Assembly: GCA_004347695.1 (NCBI GenBank)
Contig: SLTK01000007.1
Span: forward strand, 722,823-786,822
Origin: Chloroflexota bacterium
Lineage (GTDB): Bacteria > Chloroflexota > Anaerolineae > Anaerolineales > Anaerolineaceae
DNA length: 64,000 bases
Reading direction: 5' to 3'
Part shown: one piece after another, positions 16,108 to 24,551 of the stretch
How the letters are laid out: each line of letters begins with the position of its first letter
How positions within the stretch are numbered: the first letter of the stretch is position 1
Position numbers and translations under genes: made by a program
Notes under the pieces: generated by a model
Told to the model about the DNA's origin: nothing
Databases searched by the model: none
What the model saw: the letters and a program-made list of their open reading frames with translations, nothing else

Positions 16108-16641
16108 ATGGAAAAAATCTCCAGCGCCATCCAAAAAGAACTGGTCTGGACGCAGCCGAATGCATTCAAAGAAGAATACGAATTACGCAGTGATGACGAG
16201 CAGCTGGCAACCTTGAAATTCCGCAGCGCCTGGGGTACGCTGGCAACTGCCGAAACAACCGATGGTTGCTGGACCTTCAAACGGGTCGGCTTTTTCTCCA
16301 CCCGCGTGACTGTCCGACCCTGCCAGGCCGAAACCGAGATTGCCACCTTCCGCAACAACACCTGGAGCGGCGGCGGTACGCTGGTGTTAGCCGACGGCCG
16401 TTCTTTTCGGATCAGCACCAATTTCTGGCAAACTCGTCTTGAACTGATCAACGACCGGGATGAGTTGATTCTCAGCTATACCGACATTGGCGGCTTTTTC
16501 CGGCGGTCGGCGTACATGGTTATTGAACCGCAGGCAGCAGCGCTGCCTGAACTCCCCTGGGTTGTGATGCTGTCCTGGTATCTGGTGGTAATGATGTACC
16601 GCGATTCGGCGGCTGCCGCAAGCGTGATGACCGCCAGCTAG
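16108..16641 (+). CDS. Hypothetical protein, LURP/tubby-like layout
   Basis: The 177-residue product is not recognised with confidence. A run of short beta strands (WTFKRVGFFSTRVTVRP, NNTWSGGGTLVLADGRSFRIS, FWQTRLELINDRDEL) followed by a hydrophobic C-terminal segment (PWVVMLSWYLVVMMYR) resembles LURP-one/scramblase-like barrels with a central helix. This is an impression of layout only. I chose ATG 16108 because AGGAGG sits seven bases upstream; an earlier in-frame ATG at 16039 has no such site. It precedes a thioesterase gene by 76 bases on the same strand. Confidence 0.65.
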   Translation: MEKISSAIQKELVWTQPNAFKEEYELRSDDEQLATLKFRSAWGTLATAETTDGCWTFKRVGFFSTRVTVRPCQAETEIATFRNNTWSGGGTLVLADGRSFRISTNFWQTRLELINDRDELILSYTDIGGFFRRSAYMVIEPQAAALPELPWVVMLSWYLVVMMYRDSAAAASVMTAS

Positions 16642-16717
16642 ACCTGGAAAACGTGCGCCAGAATTCGGTATAATTCAAGGGCCATCCACACTCGATATCA
16701 TTCACCGGAGAAACCCC

Positions 16718-17119
16718 ATGCCCCTTGCCCCCGGTCTGACCCACCAGATCATCATCACCGTAAATGAAAGCGATACCGCTCGCGCTGCTGGCGGCGAATC
16801 CCTGCCGGCGGTTTTTTCAACGCCGCGGCTGGTCAGCTACATGGAAAAAACTTCTCACGAGATGATCCTGCCGCTGCTGCCGCCGGGGATGACCAGCGTC
16901 GGTACGGTAGTCAACATTCAACACCTGGCCGCTACCCCGGTCGGCATGCAAATCCGCTTCACCTCGGAATTGGTTGCAGTGGATGGCCGGCGTTTAACCT
17001 TCAAGGTCGAGGCCTGGGATGAGGTGGAAAAAATCGGGCAGGGCGAACACGAGCGCTTTATCATCGACCCTGTACGTTTCGATCGCCGCCTGGTGGAAAA
17101 AGAAGCCACAATTAAATAG
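16718..17119 (+). CDS. Hotdog-fold thioesterase
   Basis: A 133-residue hotdog-fold protein similar to the fluoroacetyl-CoA thioesterase-like group. Landmarks are PGLTHQIIITVNESDTA, VFSTPRLVSYMEKTSHEMI (the active-site Glu/His helix) and GTVVNIQHLAATPVG. It should hydrolyse an acyl-CoA thioester in the cytoplasm, and its usual partners are house-cleaning or degradation pathways. It is followed after 59 bases by an alpha/beta hydrolase on the same strand. The acyl substrate is unknown. Confidence 0.85.
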   Translation: MPLAPGLTHQIIITVNESDTARAAGGESLPAVFSTPRLVSYMEKTSHEMILPLLPPGMTSVGTVVNIQHLAATPVGMQIRFTSELVAVDGRRLTFKVEAWDEVEKIGQGEHERFIIDPVRFDRRLVEKEATIK

Positions 17120-17178
17120 TACATTCAGCCAATCCCAAACTAGCGACCCGCCCTTTTGCCTCTGCCCTTCGACTCTAG

Positions 17179-18231
17179 ATGAACCGCGCCTTCGCTCACT
17201 TCGTTGACAATGCCATAGAATACACGCTTGGTCGGTACAAACATTGGTACACGCCCAATCAATTTCAACCCATTCCAGACGGTGCAATCGATTGGTCGAA
17301 GAACCCGCCCGAATCCTTTTTCGCCATCCCTGATGACCTGCCCGACTTAACCTTCGAGCAGCCCTACGTCTTTCACCACGACCGGGTACGCTCGCTATTC
17401 ACCTTTCCCAGCCCCTACACCTCGCCGCATCCCACCAACAATATCGTCCACGGGCTGGCCGATTTACGGGCAAACCGCAAGAGCCGCGGTGCGTTGATCC
17501 TGGTGCATGGTTATATGATGAGCAGCTTTGCGCCGCTGCGATTGTTTGCCGAGCTGGTGGCAAAACATGGGGTGGATATTTATTACCTCTCCTTGCCCTA
17601 CCACATGCAGCGCGCCCCGCTTGGCACCTGGAGCGGGCAGTACAGTTTGAGCTCCGATGTGGTGCGTTCGATCGAATCGTTCCGGCAGGGGGTCATGGAC
17701 GTACGCGCTTTAATCAACTGGATTCAGCGTGAAGCCAGGCAGCCCGTTTTTCTGGCGGGGATGAGCCTTGGCGCATTCACCTGCAGTATGGCGTCGGTAG
17801 TCGATGCGCGTCCGGCCGGTTTGATCAGCCTGTTAGGCGGCGCCGATCTTTCGGATATCGTTTTTGCGGGCAATTCTTTTTATTTGATCCGCCAGAGTCT
17901 GCTCAAACACGGTATTCAACACGCCGATTTGGAGCAATACTGGGCGGGGATCAGTCCGGGGAATTTCCGCTCTCGCCTGCCGCGTGAAAACATCGTGATG
18001 GTCGCCGGCGAGCACGACCCGATCATCACCCCGCAAAATGCCGCCCGCTTGTGGCGCGCCTGGGACGAACCGGATATCACCTGGCTGCCCTGCGGACATG
18101 CCAGCCTGAGTCTTTACGCCCGGCGCGTTGGCGATGTTGTCTTTGACTTTGTCGATCGCCGCCTGGACGAACTGTACCAGGCCGATACCGGCAAGGCTGG
18201 CCTGACCGTTCCCGTTCAGACAAATATGTAG
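17179..18231 (+). CDS. Alpha/beta hydrolase (ABHD18-like)
   Basis: The 350-residue protein is an alpha/beta hydrolase. The oxyanion loop reads LILVHGYMMSS, the nucleophile elbow GMSLGAFTCSM (Ser in GxSxG), the acid probably the Asp of VAGEHDPIITP, and the His of PCGHASLS. The long N-terminal region and SLPYHMQRAP segment match the ABHD18-like group, whose substrates are poorly known. There is no signal peptide. It follows a thioesterase gene on the same strand, and the repeat-rich spacer begins right after its stop. Confidence 0.82.
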   Translation: MNRAFAHFVDNAIEYTLGRYKHWYTPNQFQPIPDGAIDWSKNPPESFFAIPDDLPDLTFEQPYVFHHDRVRSLFTFPSPYTSPHPTNNIVHGLADLRANRKSRGALILVHGYMMSSFAPLRLFAELVAKHGVDIYYLSLPYHMQRAPLGTWSGQYSLSSDVVRSIESFRQGVMDVRALINWIQREARQPVFLAGMSLGAFTCSMASVVDARPAGLISLLGGADLSDIVFAGNSFYLIRQSLLKHGIQHADLEQYWAGISPGNFRSRLPRENIVMVAGEHDPIITPQNAARLWRAWDEPDITWLPCGHASLSLYARRVGDVVFDFVDRRLDELYQADTGKAGLTVPVQTNM

Positions 18232-18289
18232 GGTAAGCTGCCAGCCTGCGTCATGGTGTTAAGCGTGCAACCGGCCATCGCTTCATACC

Positions 18290-18332
18290 CACACTGAGAT
18301 GCTTCCGGCCAAAACCAGGCCGCCAGCATGAC
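18290..18332 (+). repeat. GCTTCCGGCCAAAACCAGG repeat, copy 1
   Basis: A near copy in inverted orientation lies at 35436-35477. Both share CACA..GATGCTTCCGG, CCAAAACCAGGC and CAGCATGACA. Each is next to the two other repeat types. Confidence 0.7.
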
Positions 18333-18340
18333 ACCAGGTT

Positions 18341-18465
18341 ATTGTTGCGAGACCTCGAAGAGGTCGAAGCAATCTGCGTTGGCGCACCCGGCGACCAGCC
18401 TAAAGCACAACAGGTTTGACGATGGACGCAGGTCGCCGCGCTCACTCCGTTCGCTCGCGATGACA
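18341..18465 (+). repeat. GGTCGAAGCAATCTGCG / CGCTCGCGATGACA repeat, copy 1
   Basis: The unit runs from TTGCGAGACC through AGGTCGAAGCAATCTGCG to CAGGTCGCCGCGCTCACT and CGTTCGCTCGCGATGACA. The second copy (35591-35715) has the same length, order and orientation. It resembles a short repeat common between genes in many bacteria. Confidence 0.72.
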
Positions 18466-18500
18466 TAAAATGAGAAGTTCGCCCTACCTCACCATAACGA

Positions 18501-18619
18501 GGGGCTGTCTCAAAAGCGGGCGGGCGTGGAAACCCGCCCCTACAGGTAGGGGATGGGTTCCACCCCATCCCGTATATGTGGTGGAATAAATGACAAATTT
18601 ATTCTTTTGAGACAGCCCC
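18501..18619 (+). repeat. 119-bp inverted-repeat element, copy 1
   Basis: GGGGCTGTCTCAAAAG (18501-18516) is the exact inverse of CTTTTGAGACAGCCCC (18604-18619). Inside are a CCCGCCCCTACAGGTAGGGG hairpin, GGTTCCACCCCATCC and an AT-rich end. No coding capacity; a non-autonomous MITE-like element. Confidence 0.85.
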
Positions 18620-18660
18620 CGTTTTCCCATCCCCCTTGCTCCAGTAAGTCTTAGCCAAAG

Positions 18661-19791
18661 TTACCGCTTGCCGGCAACCAGCTCTCTCAGGCGCTGCCAG
18701 CCATGTTTCCATTCCAGCCGCTTCAGCCGGTACGTCCCAATTACGCCGTATGGCAGGAACAATACCAGCGCAATGAAGATCAGACCAAAAACCAGCGGCC
18801 AGCGCGCGCCAAACCATTGATAGAAGAACTGACCGACGATCTGCATCAATCCGGCGCCCAGGATAGGGCCGATAAGCGTGCCAATCCCTCCCAGTATGGT
18901 CATGATCAAGGCATTGATGGTGGTAAGCGCGCTGGTCATGGACGGCGTGGCGCCCATATTCCATATCGCAAAAAGCCCACCGGCCAGACCGGCAATTACC
19001 GCTGCGATGACAAAGGACAGGGTGCGGTAGGTTACCGGATTGTAGCCAATCATGCGCACCCGGCTCTCATTTTCGCGTAAAGCCACAAACACCCGTCCAG
19101 TGGGTGAATCCACCAGACGCCGGGCAATCAGATACATGATCACACAGAACGCCAGGGCGACAAAGTAAAACAGCAGCCGGTGCTGAGTAGGATTGAGCCA
19201 CAGCGGCACAGGGACGCCATGCAACCCTTCATCTGCGCCGGTCCATTTACCAAAATCAGTGGCTTTCGACAAAATGTGAATTGCCTCCGCCATAGCCAGC
19301 GAGATCATGGCAAAGTACACGCCCTTGATGCGCGCCGAAACGACACTAAACAACAAGCCGAGCAAGGTCACAACCACCACCACCAGAAAAATGGCAGCGA
19401 CCAAAACCAACACTTCCGTGATGTCAGCGCTGCCGATGGTAATTTTGTAGGAGCCAATAATTTTGGGCCCAATATGGGTCAAAAACAAGCCCATGGCATA
19501 GGCGCCGCCGCCAAAGAAAGCTGCATGGCCAAATGAGAGAATACCGGTGTAGCCGATCAGCAGATCGTAGCTCATGGCGTAAACTGCCATGATAAAAAAG
19601 GTGATCAACTGGCCTTGCCAGAACTTGGAAGGCCCATCCTGCACCGACGTCCCGCTGAACCAGCCAAACAGGAAGGGGAATAACGCCAGCAGCAGAATAA
19701 CTGCCAGTCCCAACCATTCGCTGCGTAAGGATTTGACCGCGCTTGTAAACCGGTTTGGAGCAGCCGTGAGATCTGATTTTGCTTCTGCCAT
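18661..19791 (-). CDS. livM: Branched-chain amino-acid-type ABC permease LivM
   Basis: The 376-residue permease has about nine to ten membrane segments. The LivM-type family signature in the cytoplasmic loop is seen as RVFVALRENESRVRMIGYN, the EAA-like coupling region with ALRENE. It forms the channel with LivH. The C terminus runs into the spacer with no further gene on this strand, so it is the last gene of the block. Transporters of this class take up branched-chain amino acids, urea, or various organic acids; the enzymes upstream suggest an organic acid or aromatic-type substrate here. Confidence 0.9.
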   Translation of the reverse strand: MAEAKSDLTAAPNRFTSAVKSLRSEWLGLAVILLLALFPFLFGWFSGTSVQDGPSKFWQGQLITFFIMAVYAMSYDLLIGYTGILSFGHAAFFGGGAYAMGLFLTHIGPKIIGSYKITIGSADITEVLVLVAAIFLVVVVVTLLGLLFSVVSARIKGVYFAMISLAMAEAIHILSKATDFGKWTGADEGLHGVPVPLWLNPTQHRLLFYFVALAFCVIMYLIARRLVDSPTGRVFVALRENESRVRMIGYNPVTYRTLSFVIAAVIAGLAGGLFAIWNMGATPSMTSALTTINALIMTILGGIGTLIGPILGAGLMQIVGQFFYQWFGARWPLVFGLIFIALVLFLPYGVIGTYRLKRLEWKHGWQRLRELVAGKR

Positions 19792-19793
19792 GA

Positions 19794-21284
19794 CTACTCC
19801 TTCTTCCCGAACAAACCAGCCGGGCGAACAAGCAAGACAATCGCCATGATGATGACCGTGGATGCCTCGGCAATGGCCGGCGATAAGCTGTACTTCAAAG
19901 CCAGGTAATCACCGAAGGCGCGCGCCAGCCCGAGTAAGAGCGCGCCAATTGCCGCTCCGCTGTAGCTGCCCATCCCTCCAATAACCACCACAATAAACGC
20001 TTGAAGTTGGAACGCATCGCCCATATTGGGCTGTACCGGGATGAAAGGCGCGGCGCCTATGCCACCCAGAGCCGCCAGGCCAGCACCCAGCATAAATACA
20101 ATAGTAAAAACCCTGCGGACATTGATGCCCAGGGCTTCGACCATGGTGCGGTCTTGCACGCCTGCGCGGATAATCATGCCAAGCCGCGAGTAGTTCATCA
20201 ACAGACCCAGGGCGATGACCATCAGGACACCAAGGACGATGATAAATAACCGGTAGGAAGGGAAAGTCACCCCCAGAACGTCAACAGTCAGGTTTTGTCC
20301 GCTGAACCAGGCCAGAATGTTTTCCGCTTTCCCGGGCTGCGAGAACATCGGCGGACGGGTCATCTGATAAGCGAGCGGGTCCCACAACACCTGGATCGTC
20401 TCGCGCAGCACGTAGGCCAGCCCAAGGGTGACGATCACCTGATAGAGCGGGCGAATGTAAAGCGGACGGATCAGACTGACTTCTACCGCAGCCCCCAGAC
20501 CAGCCCCGCACAGCGCCCCGACCACCAGCGCGGCAAAAAAGCGCAGATTGCCATTCCACAGCAGCACCGCATTTGGAGCGGATTCGCGGAAGACCGTGGC
20601 AATAACGGTCAAGACCAGCAAGCTGCCCGTAATAATCCAGGCGCGGCGTTTGTCGCTAGCGTACACGACCTGTGTCTGGTCGCCGGGCCGAGCCGATGCG
20701 GTCGCCAGCAACAGCCCCGCAATAAACATCAACACCGGACGAAACCAAAAAAGGGCAAGCGGTTCCTGCGCACTGGCTTCTGCCAGCGGATTACCCATGG
20801 TCATGGTGGCAACCATGGCGGTTTTTGCCAGGCCAAGGATGTCCAACCCGCGCACTGCCAGCACAATCACTGCAATTCCGGTCAGCGCCACAGCCGTTTG
20901 GATCGTTTTTTGTGCTTTTTCCGAAACTTTCAGGTGCATAAAGGCGCCACGCAGGATGGGGCTGGTCACCAGCCCGGCAAGCAGCGCCAGGACCAACGGG
21001 AACAGGCCAAACAGGAAAGTCGGGTTGGTGTAGAACTGCCAGCCCAGGTAGGCGCCCAGCATAAACATCGTACCGTGCGCAAAATTGAGTACATCCATCA
21101 GCCCAAAGATGAGGGTCAGGCCAGAAGCAACCATGAAATACAGCGCGCCAATGGTCAGCCCCGAGAGGGCGGTGCGGACAAAGGGCTGCTGCCCCATGGT
21201 GATCCATCCAATAACTCCCAGAACGGCGATCAGACCAAGGACAATCACCATGGTTGCATTGCGGCGGAAGAATCCCTGTCTCAT
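19794..21284 (-). CDS. livH: Branched-chain amino-acid-type ABC permease LivH with inserted segment
   Basis: LivH permeases are about 290-310 residues; this one has 496. The normal N-terminal part (ALSGLTIGALYFMVASGLTLIFGLMDVLNFAHG) and the C-terminal half (RPLYQVIVTLGLAYVLRE onward, with AGVQDRTMVEALGIN coupling loop) are intact. About 150-190 residues (roughly 95-260) with four to five extra hydrophobic segments lie between them. The stop is two bases before livM and the start overlaps livF by four bases, so the genes are translationally coupled. The extra part could change channel lining or partner contact; nothing in the sequence says which. Confidence 0.88.
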   Translation of the reverse strand: MRQGFFRRNATMVIVLGLIAVLGVIGWITMGQQPFVRTALSGLTIGALYFMVASGLTLIFGLMDVLNFAHGTMFMLGAYLGWQFYTNPTFLFGLFPLVLALLAGLVTSPILRGAFMHLKVSEKAQKTIQTAVALTGIAVIVLAVRGLDILGLAKTAMVATMTMGNPLAEASAQEPLALFWFRPVLMFIAGLLLATASARPGDQTQVVYASDKRRAWIITGSLLVLTVIATVFRESAPNAVLLWNGNLRFFAALVVGALCGAGLGAAVEVSLIRPLYIRPLYQVIVTLGLAYVLRETIQVLWDPLAYQMTRPPMFSQPGKAENILAWFSGQNLTVDVLGVTFPSYRLFIIVLGVLMVIALGLLMNYSRLGMIIRAGVQDRTMVEALGINVRRVFTIVFMLGAGLAALGGIGAAPFIPVQPNMGDAFQLQAFIVVVIGGMGSYSGAAIGALLLGLARAFGDYLALKYSLSPAIAEASTVIIMAIVLLVRPAGLFGKKE

Positions 21285-22006
21285 GACCGCCCCCCCTTGT
21301 GCAGCGCGGTTCCAAGGAATTGATGAATCAATTCTTTATCCTCCACCAGGTCAGCCATTTTTCCCTCATGCACTGTACGACCGTCATCCAGGATGTAATA
21401 ATGTTCCGCCAGTTTGCTGGCCATGACAAAGTTTTGTTCGACCAGCAGCACGGTCGTGGCAGCGCTCAAAATGCGGATGGCTTCCATCATCTGTTCGATT
21501 AGTATGGGTGCGAGCCCTTCGCTGGGTTCATCGATCAACAACAGTTGATTGTCGGCCACCAGTGCACGCGCAACAGCCAGCATTTGCTGCTGACCACCGG
21601 AAAGGTGGTTGCCAGGCAGGCGGTATAACCGCTTCAAATCAGGGAACAGCCCGAAAATAAACTCGGATTTGCTCTCCAGATCGCCTTTTTTGCGCTCGGC
21701 AATTTTGAGGTTTTCCATCACGCTCAGGTTACGAAAAATAGCGCGGTGCTCCGGCACGTAGCCAATGCCCAGGCTGGCAATGTCATAGGCGCGTCGCCCC
21801 TGGATCTCTTTGCCGTTATAAGTTACTGTCCCCTCACGCGGTGGCGTCAACCCAAGAATGGATTTCAGGGTGGTTGTTTTACCAGCGCCGTTGCGCCCAA
21901 GCATCACGGTGATGGCATTGCGCCGCACCGTCACCGAAACGCCTTCCAGAATGTGAAACTGGCCGATATAGGTGTGGATTCCGTTGATTTCGAGAATATT
22001 ATCCAA
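21281..22006 (-). CDS. livF: ABC transporter ATP-binding protein LivF
   Basis: The 241-residue ATPase has Walker A GRNGAGKTTTLKSI, the signature LSGGQQQMLAVARAL, Walker B LLLIDEPSEGLAP and the H-loop region as LLVEQNF, where LivF proteins carry Q instead of H. The SEGLAP form is typical of LivF. It powers uptake with LivG, LivM and LivH. It overlaps both neighbours (livH by 4 bases, livG by 8). Confidence 0.93.
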   Translation of the reverse strand: MDNILEINGIHTYIGQFHILEGVSVTVRRNAITVMLGRNGAGKTTTLKSILGLTPPREGTVTYNGKEIQGRRAYDIASLGIGYVPEHRAIFRNLSVMENLKIAERKKGDLESKSEFIFGLFPDLKRLYRLPGNHLSGGQQQMLAVARALVADNQLLLIDEPSEGLAPILIEQMMEAIRILSAATTVLLVEQNFVMASKLAEHYYILDDGRTVHEGKMADLVEDKELIHQFLGTALHKGGRS

Positions 22007-22799
22007 CGTTGTCCTCCAGGTCCTTCGCCAGGTCGCCGTACAGCGCGCCGAGGTAAGCCGATTGCACCGTCTGGTTGGTGGCGATTTCGTGCGGCGTGCC
22101 TTCCGCCAACACCTGCCCCTGGTGCATCACCGTAATCCGATCAGAGATGCTCATCACCATGTCCATGCGGTGCTCGACCAGCACAATTGTCTTGTCTCCA
22201 TCGGCCATGATGGCGCGGATGATATCCAGCAAGGCTGGCACCTGCTCGGAGGACATGCCGGCAGTCGGCTCGTCGAGCAGCAGCAGTTGTGGGTCGCTGG
22301 CGAGCATGATGCCCAACTCGAGCTTGCGTTTGTCGCCGTGAGGTAAAACCTGCGCCGTCGCCCCTTCGCGACCCTGCAGTCCCACCCGCCCAAGCACCTC
22401 ACGCGCCTTTTCTTCATAAGCCGGGAAACTCCCCGCGCGGTGCAACATACGAAAGTTATCACTGCCGACTGCCTGCGCAGCCAGCCGTACATTTTCCAGC
22501 ACCGTCAGGTTCGGAAAGATATTGGTAATCTGGAAAGAGCGCCCAATGCCCAGATGCGCCCGGCGGTGCGGTGCCAGACCAGTGATGTCTTTACGCTGGT
22601 AGTACACCTGCCCGCGAGTGGGAGGCATCATGCCGCTCAACAAATTGAAGAGCGTGGTTTTTCCCGCGCCGTTGGGGCCAATGATGGAGTGCAGGGTGCG
22701 TGCGTAAATCGCGATATTGACGTCATCCACCGCCACCAGCCCGCCAAATTCTTTTCGCAGGTTTTTTGCTTCCAGGAGGATCTCCCGCTCAGCTGTCAT
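21999..22799 (-). CDS. livG: ABC transporter ATP-binding protein LivG
   Basis: The 266-residue ATPase has Walker A GPNGAGKTTLFNLLSG, a KRKLELGIMLASDPQLLLLDEPTAGM segment and the H-loop VLVEHRMDMV. The usual LSGGQQ signature is replaced by VLPHGDKRKLELG, which is also seen in other LivG proteins where LSYG/LPHG plus xRxLEI is used. I placed the start at 22799 (MTAEREIL); upstream AAAGGGACC gives a modest ribosome site. A 284-base spacer with large hairpins separates it from the binding-protein gene. Confidence 0.9.
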   Translation of the reverse strand: MTAEREILLEAKNLRKEFGGLVAVDDVNIAIYARTLHSIIGPNGAGKTTLFNLLSGMMPPTRGQVYYQRKDITGLAPHRRAHLGIGRSFQITNIFPNLTVLENVRLAAQAVGSDNFRMLHRAGSFPAYEEKAREVLGRVGLQGREGATAQVLPHGDKRKLELGIMLASDPQLLLLDEPTAGMSSEQVPALLDIIRAIMADGDKTIVLVEHRMDMVMSISDRITVMHQGQVLAEGTPHEIATNQTVQSAYLGALYGDLAKDLEDNVG

Positions 22800-22860
22800 G
22801 GAAGGTCCCTTTCGTGGATATGAGATATTTTGGATTTGAAAACGAAAAAAGCCGCAACGG

Positions 22861-22925
22861 CCTTCATCGGGAGCGCAGCGAAGGCACAGATTTTGGACAG
22901 GACTTCGCTGCACTCCGGGTGAAGG
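22861..22925. repeat. Imperfect 23-bp inverted repeat
   Basis: The 22861-22883 arm (CCTTCATCGGGAG..GCAGCGAAG) matches the inverse of 22903-22925 at 20 of 23 positions across a 19-base loop. Confidence 0.6.
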
Positions 22926-23038
22926 GATTGTCTGAGCGGATAAGCGGACAAAAGCAATGGCGTGCTCTTACCGCAGGGGATGACCTGCGCGCCTGCCCGC
23001 AATCATTCTTTTCAGACAATTCCAAATGGTAAGGTGTT

Positions 23039-23070
23039 GTTTCCCCGGGCTCCTGCGAACCCGGGGAAAC
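23039..23070 (-). terminator. Hairpin after the binding-protein gene
   Basis: An 11-bp perfect stem (GTTTCCCCGGG / CCCGGGGAAAC) with a ten-base loop lies 14 bases downstream of the binding-protein stop on the minus strand, without a T run. It is likelier an mRNA-stabilising or attenuating stem than a full terminator. Confidence 0.5.
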
Positions 23071-23083
23071 AGTTGAGCAAAGA

Positions 23084-24460
23084 TTAAGGAGTGGGGACGG
23101 GGAGATCGCCGCAGCGCGACGCATACTCGCCCACCAGGGTGCACGGGACCTTCAGTTCGTCGTAAGCGGTCACATAAACCGTCTCAAAGAACGCGTAGGT
23201 CGGGCGTCCCTGAGCATCCAGGCCCGGGTCGATGTTGACCAGTTTGAGGATGTTCATTGGTTGCAGGGCAACGTGGTCTTCGGGGCGAATGAAATAGATG
23301 CCCTTCGGGCCGTCAAATTTTAGGCCTTCGAGCGCCGGGATCATGACATCACCGGTGGCATCGCCGCCGGTCTTTTCCAATGCGGCAGCCAGAGCCAGGG
23401 CCGAGGCCATACCGCCAGCGGTGAACAGATCTGGGGGTTCGCCAAAGGCTTCCAGATGTTTTTCTGTCAGCCATTTGTTGATTTCAGTGTCGGCAGCAGT
23501 GTAGTGATAGACATTCAAACCGATCTGACCAACGGCTGCGCCGTAAACAGCGGCAAAGGAGGCATTGTCACCGTAACCGGTGGCAACCTGCATGACATCC
23601 AGAGCGCCCAGGTCAGCCAACTGCTGGAAGAGGGTCACATAACCGGTGCCAGCCCAGGTGAGGAACAACACCTCGGCGCCGGAATCCATCGCCTGCTGGA
23701 TGTAGGGGGTGAAGTCGGTGGTGTCGAAGGGAGCGTAGATCTGGGCAATCACTTCGCCGCCATATTGTTTCACAGCATAATCCAAAGCAGCGCCAGAACC
23801 CTGGCCAAAGGCATTGTCGATGCCGATGTGGGCAAACTTGGTGCCAACGTTCTCGACCAGGTACTTGGCGATCACGAGCACGTCATCATAGCTGGTGCGG
23901 GAAGTGCGGAAGACGTACGGGTTAAAGTACGTACCGGTGATCAGGAAGGAAGCAGCCGGGTCGACCATCAGGATGATCTTGTTTTCCAGCGCAACGGTGG
24001 TCAGAGCGGCCGCCGAAGCCGAGGACGAGGGGCCCTGCAGAAGTTCAACGCCGTCTTTTTCGATCAATTCGCGGGCGATCTGAACTGATTTTTCAGGATT
24101 GCCTTCGTCGTCGCGAACCAGGACCTCGACGGGGCGGTTGGCAATAATCCAACGACCGGAATCGTCTTTCTGACCGCCGGAGGCATATTCCAGACCCAGC
24201 TCAAAGCCACGGGACTGCTGCAGCCCATAGAGCGCCAGAGCGCCGGACATTTGGCCGATCTGGCCGATCTTCAGGACGGGGCCAAGCTCCACTTTAGTTT
24301 CTTCGGTGGGTGCCGCAGTCGGGACTTCGGTCGGTTGAACGACAACTTCAGCAGTTGGCGCCGCAGTGGGTTCCGGGGTCGGGGTGACCTGTTGAACGCA
24401 GGCGGTTAGAACCAAAGAGACCAAAACCAACATGCTAATAACGGTTAAACGAATTTTCAT
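23084..24460 (-). CDS. Liv-type ABC substrate-binding lipoprotein
   Basis: A 458-residue periplasmic-binding-protein-type lipoprotein. The signal sequence ends at LVLTAC, with Cys as the lipid-attachment site. It is followed by a Thr/Pro-rich linker (PTPEPTAAPTAEVVVQPTEV) usual in Chloroflexota surface proteins. The body shows LKIGQIGQMSGALALYG and the FRTSRTSYDDV region typical of Leu/Ile/Val-binding proteins. I chose ATG 24460 (MKIRLTVI) because AAGGAG lies six bases upstream; an ATG six codons earlier overlaps this site. It is the capture component of the LivFGHM importer, but its pocket does not reveal the ligand. Confidence 0.93.
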   Translation of the reverse strand: MKIRLTVISMLVLVSLVLTACVQQVTPTPEPTAAPTAEVVVQPTEVPTAAPTEETKVELGPVLKIGQIGQMSGALALYGLQQSRGFELGLEYASGGQKDDSGRWIIANRPVEVLVRDDEGNPEKSVQIARELIEKDGVELLQGPSSSASAAALTTVALENKIILMVDPAASFLITGTYFNPYVFRTSRTSYDDVLVIAKYLVENVGTKFAHIGIDNAFGQGSGAALDYAVKQYGGEVIAQIYAPFDTTDFTPYIQQAMDSGAEVLFLTWAGTGYVTLFQQLADLGALDVMQVATGYGDNASFAAVYGAAVGQIGLNVYHYTAADTEINKWLTEKHLEAFGEPPDLFTAGGMASALALAAALEKTGGDATGDVMIPALEGLKFDGPKGIYFIRPEDHVALQPMNILKLVNIDPGLDAQGRPTYAFFETVYVTAYDELKVPCTLVGEYASRCGDLPVPTP

Positions 24461-24551
24461 GTTCTTCTCCTTCTTCAAATTTTAGTCAGTTTCACAAAAT
24501 TTCCGGATGAATGGGTGGTCGGATTTCTCCGGCAATTTCTAAAGGCTGGGA

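Larger units (their letters stand above)
18232..18660. other. Repeat-filled spacer
   Basis: This 429-base gap holds three repeat units in order: a 43-base GCTTCCGGCCAAAACCAGG unit (18290-18332), a 125-base unit (18341-18465) and the 119-bp inverted-repeat element (18501-18619). All three types recur together at 35306-35715. I see no gene. Confidence 0.75.
22800..23083. other. Spacer with large inverted repeats between binding protein and livG
   Basis: Two dyads are visible. One is a 23-base arm (22861-22883) pairing 20 of 23 with 22903-22925. The other is GTTTCCCCGGG (23039-23049) pairing with CCCGGGGAAAC (23060-23070), which lies 14 bases after the binding-protein stop. A longer-range match, GGATTGTCTGA near 22925 with TCAGACAATTCC near 23012, may enclose the intervening part. 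Such structures after a binding-protein gene often protect its mRNA and reduce downstream expression. Confidence 0.5.

Noticed and set aside
18251-18568. Minus-strand frame opening MGWNPSPTCRGGFPRPPAFE, repeated at 35355, 44571, 46023 and 56139
   Set aside because: It is the translation of the 119-bp repeat element plus flanking sequence; the similarity between these frames comes from the repeat, not from a protein family.
18290-18619. Possible CRISPR-like array
   Set aside because: The repeats are of three different types, single copies per site, with no regular spacers and no cas genes.
20295-21323. 342-codon plus-strand frame opposite livH
   Set aside because: It is antisense to a clear permease gene; its Gln/His/Arg-rich composition is typical of a mirror frame of a hydrophobic protein.
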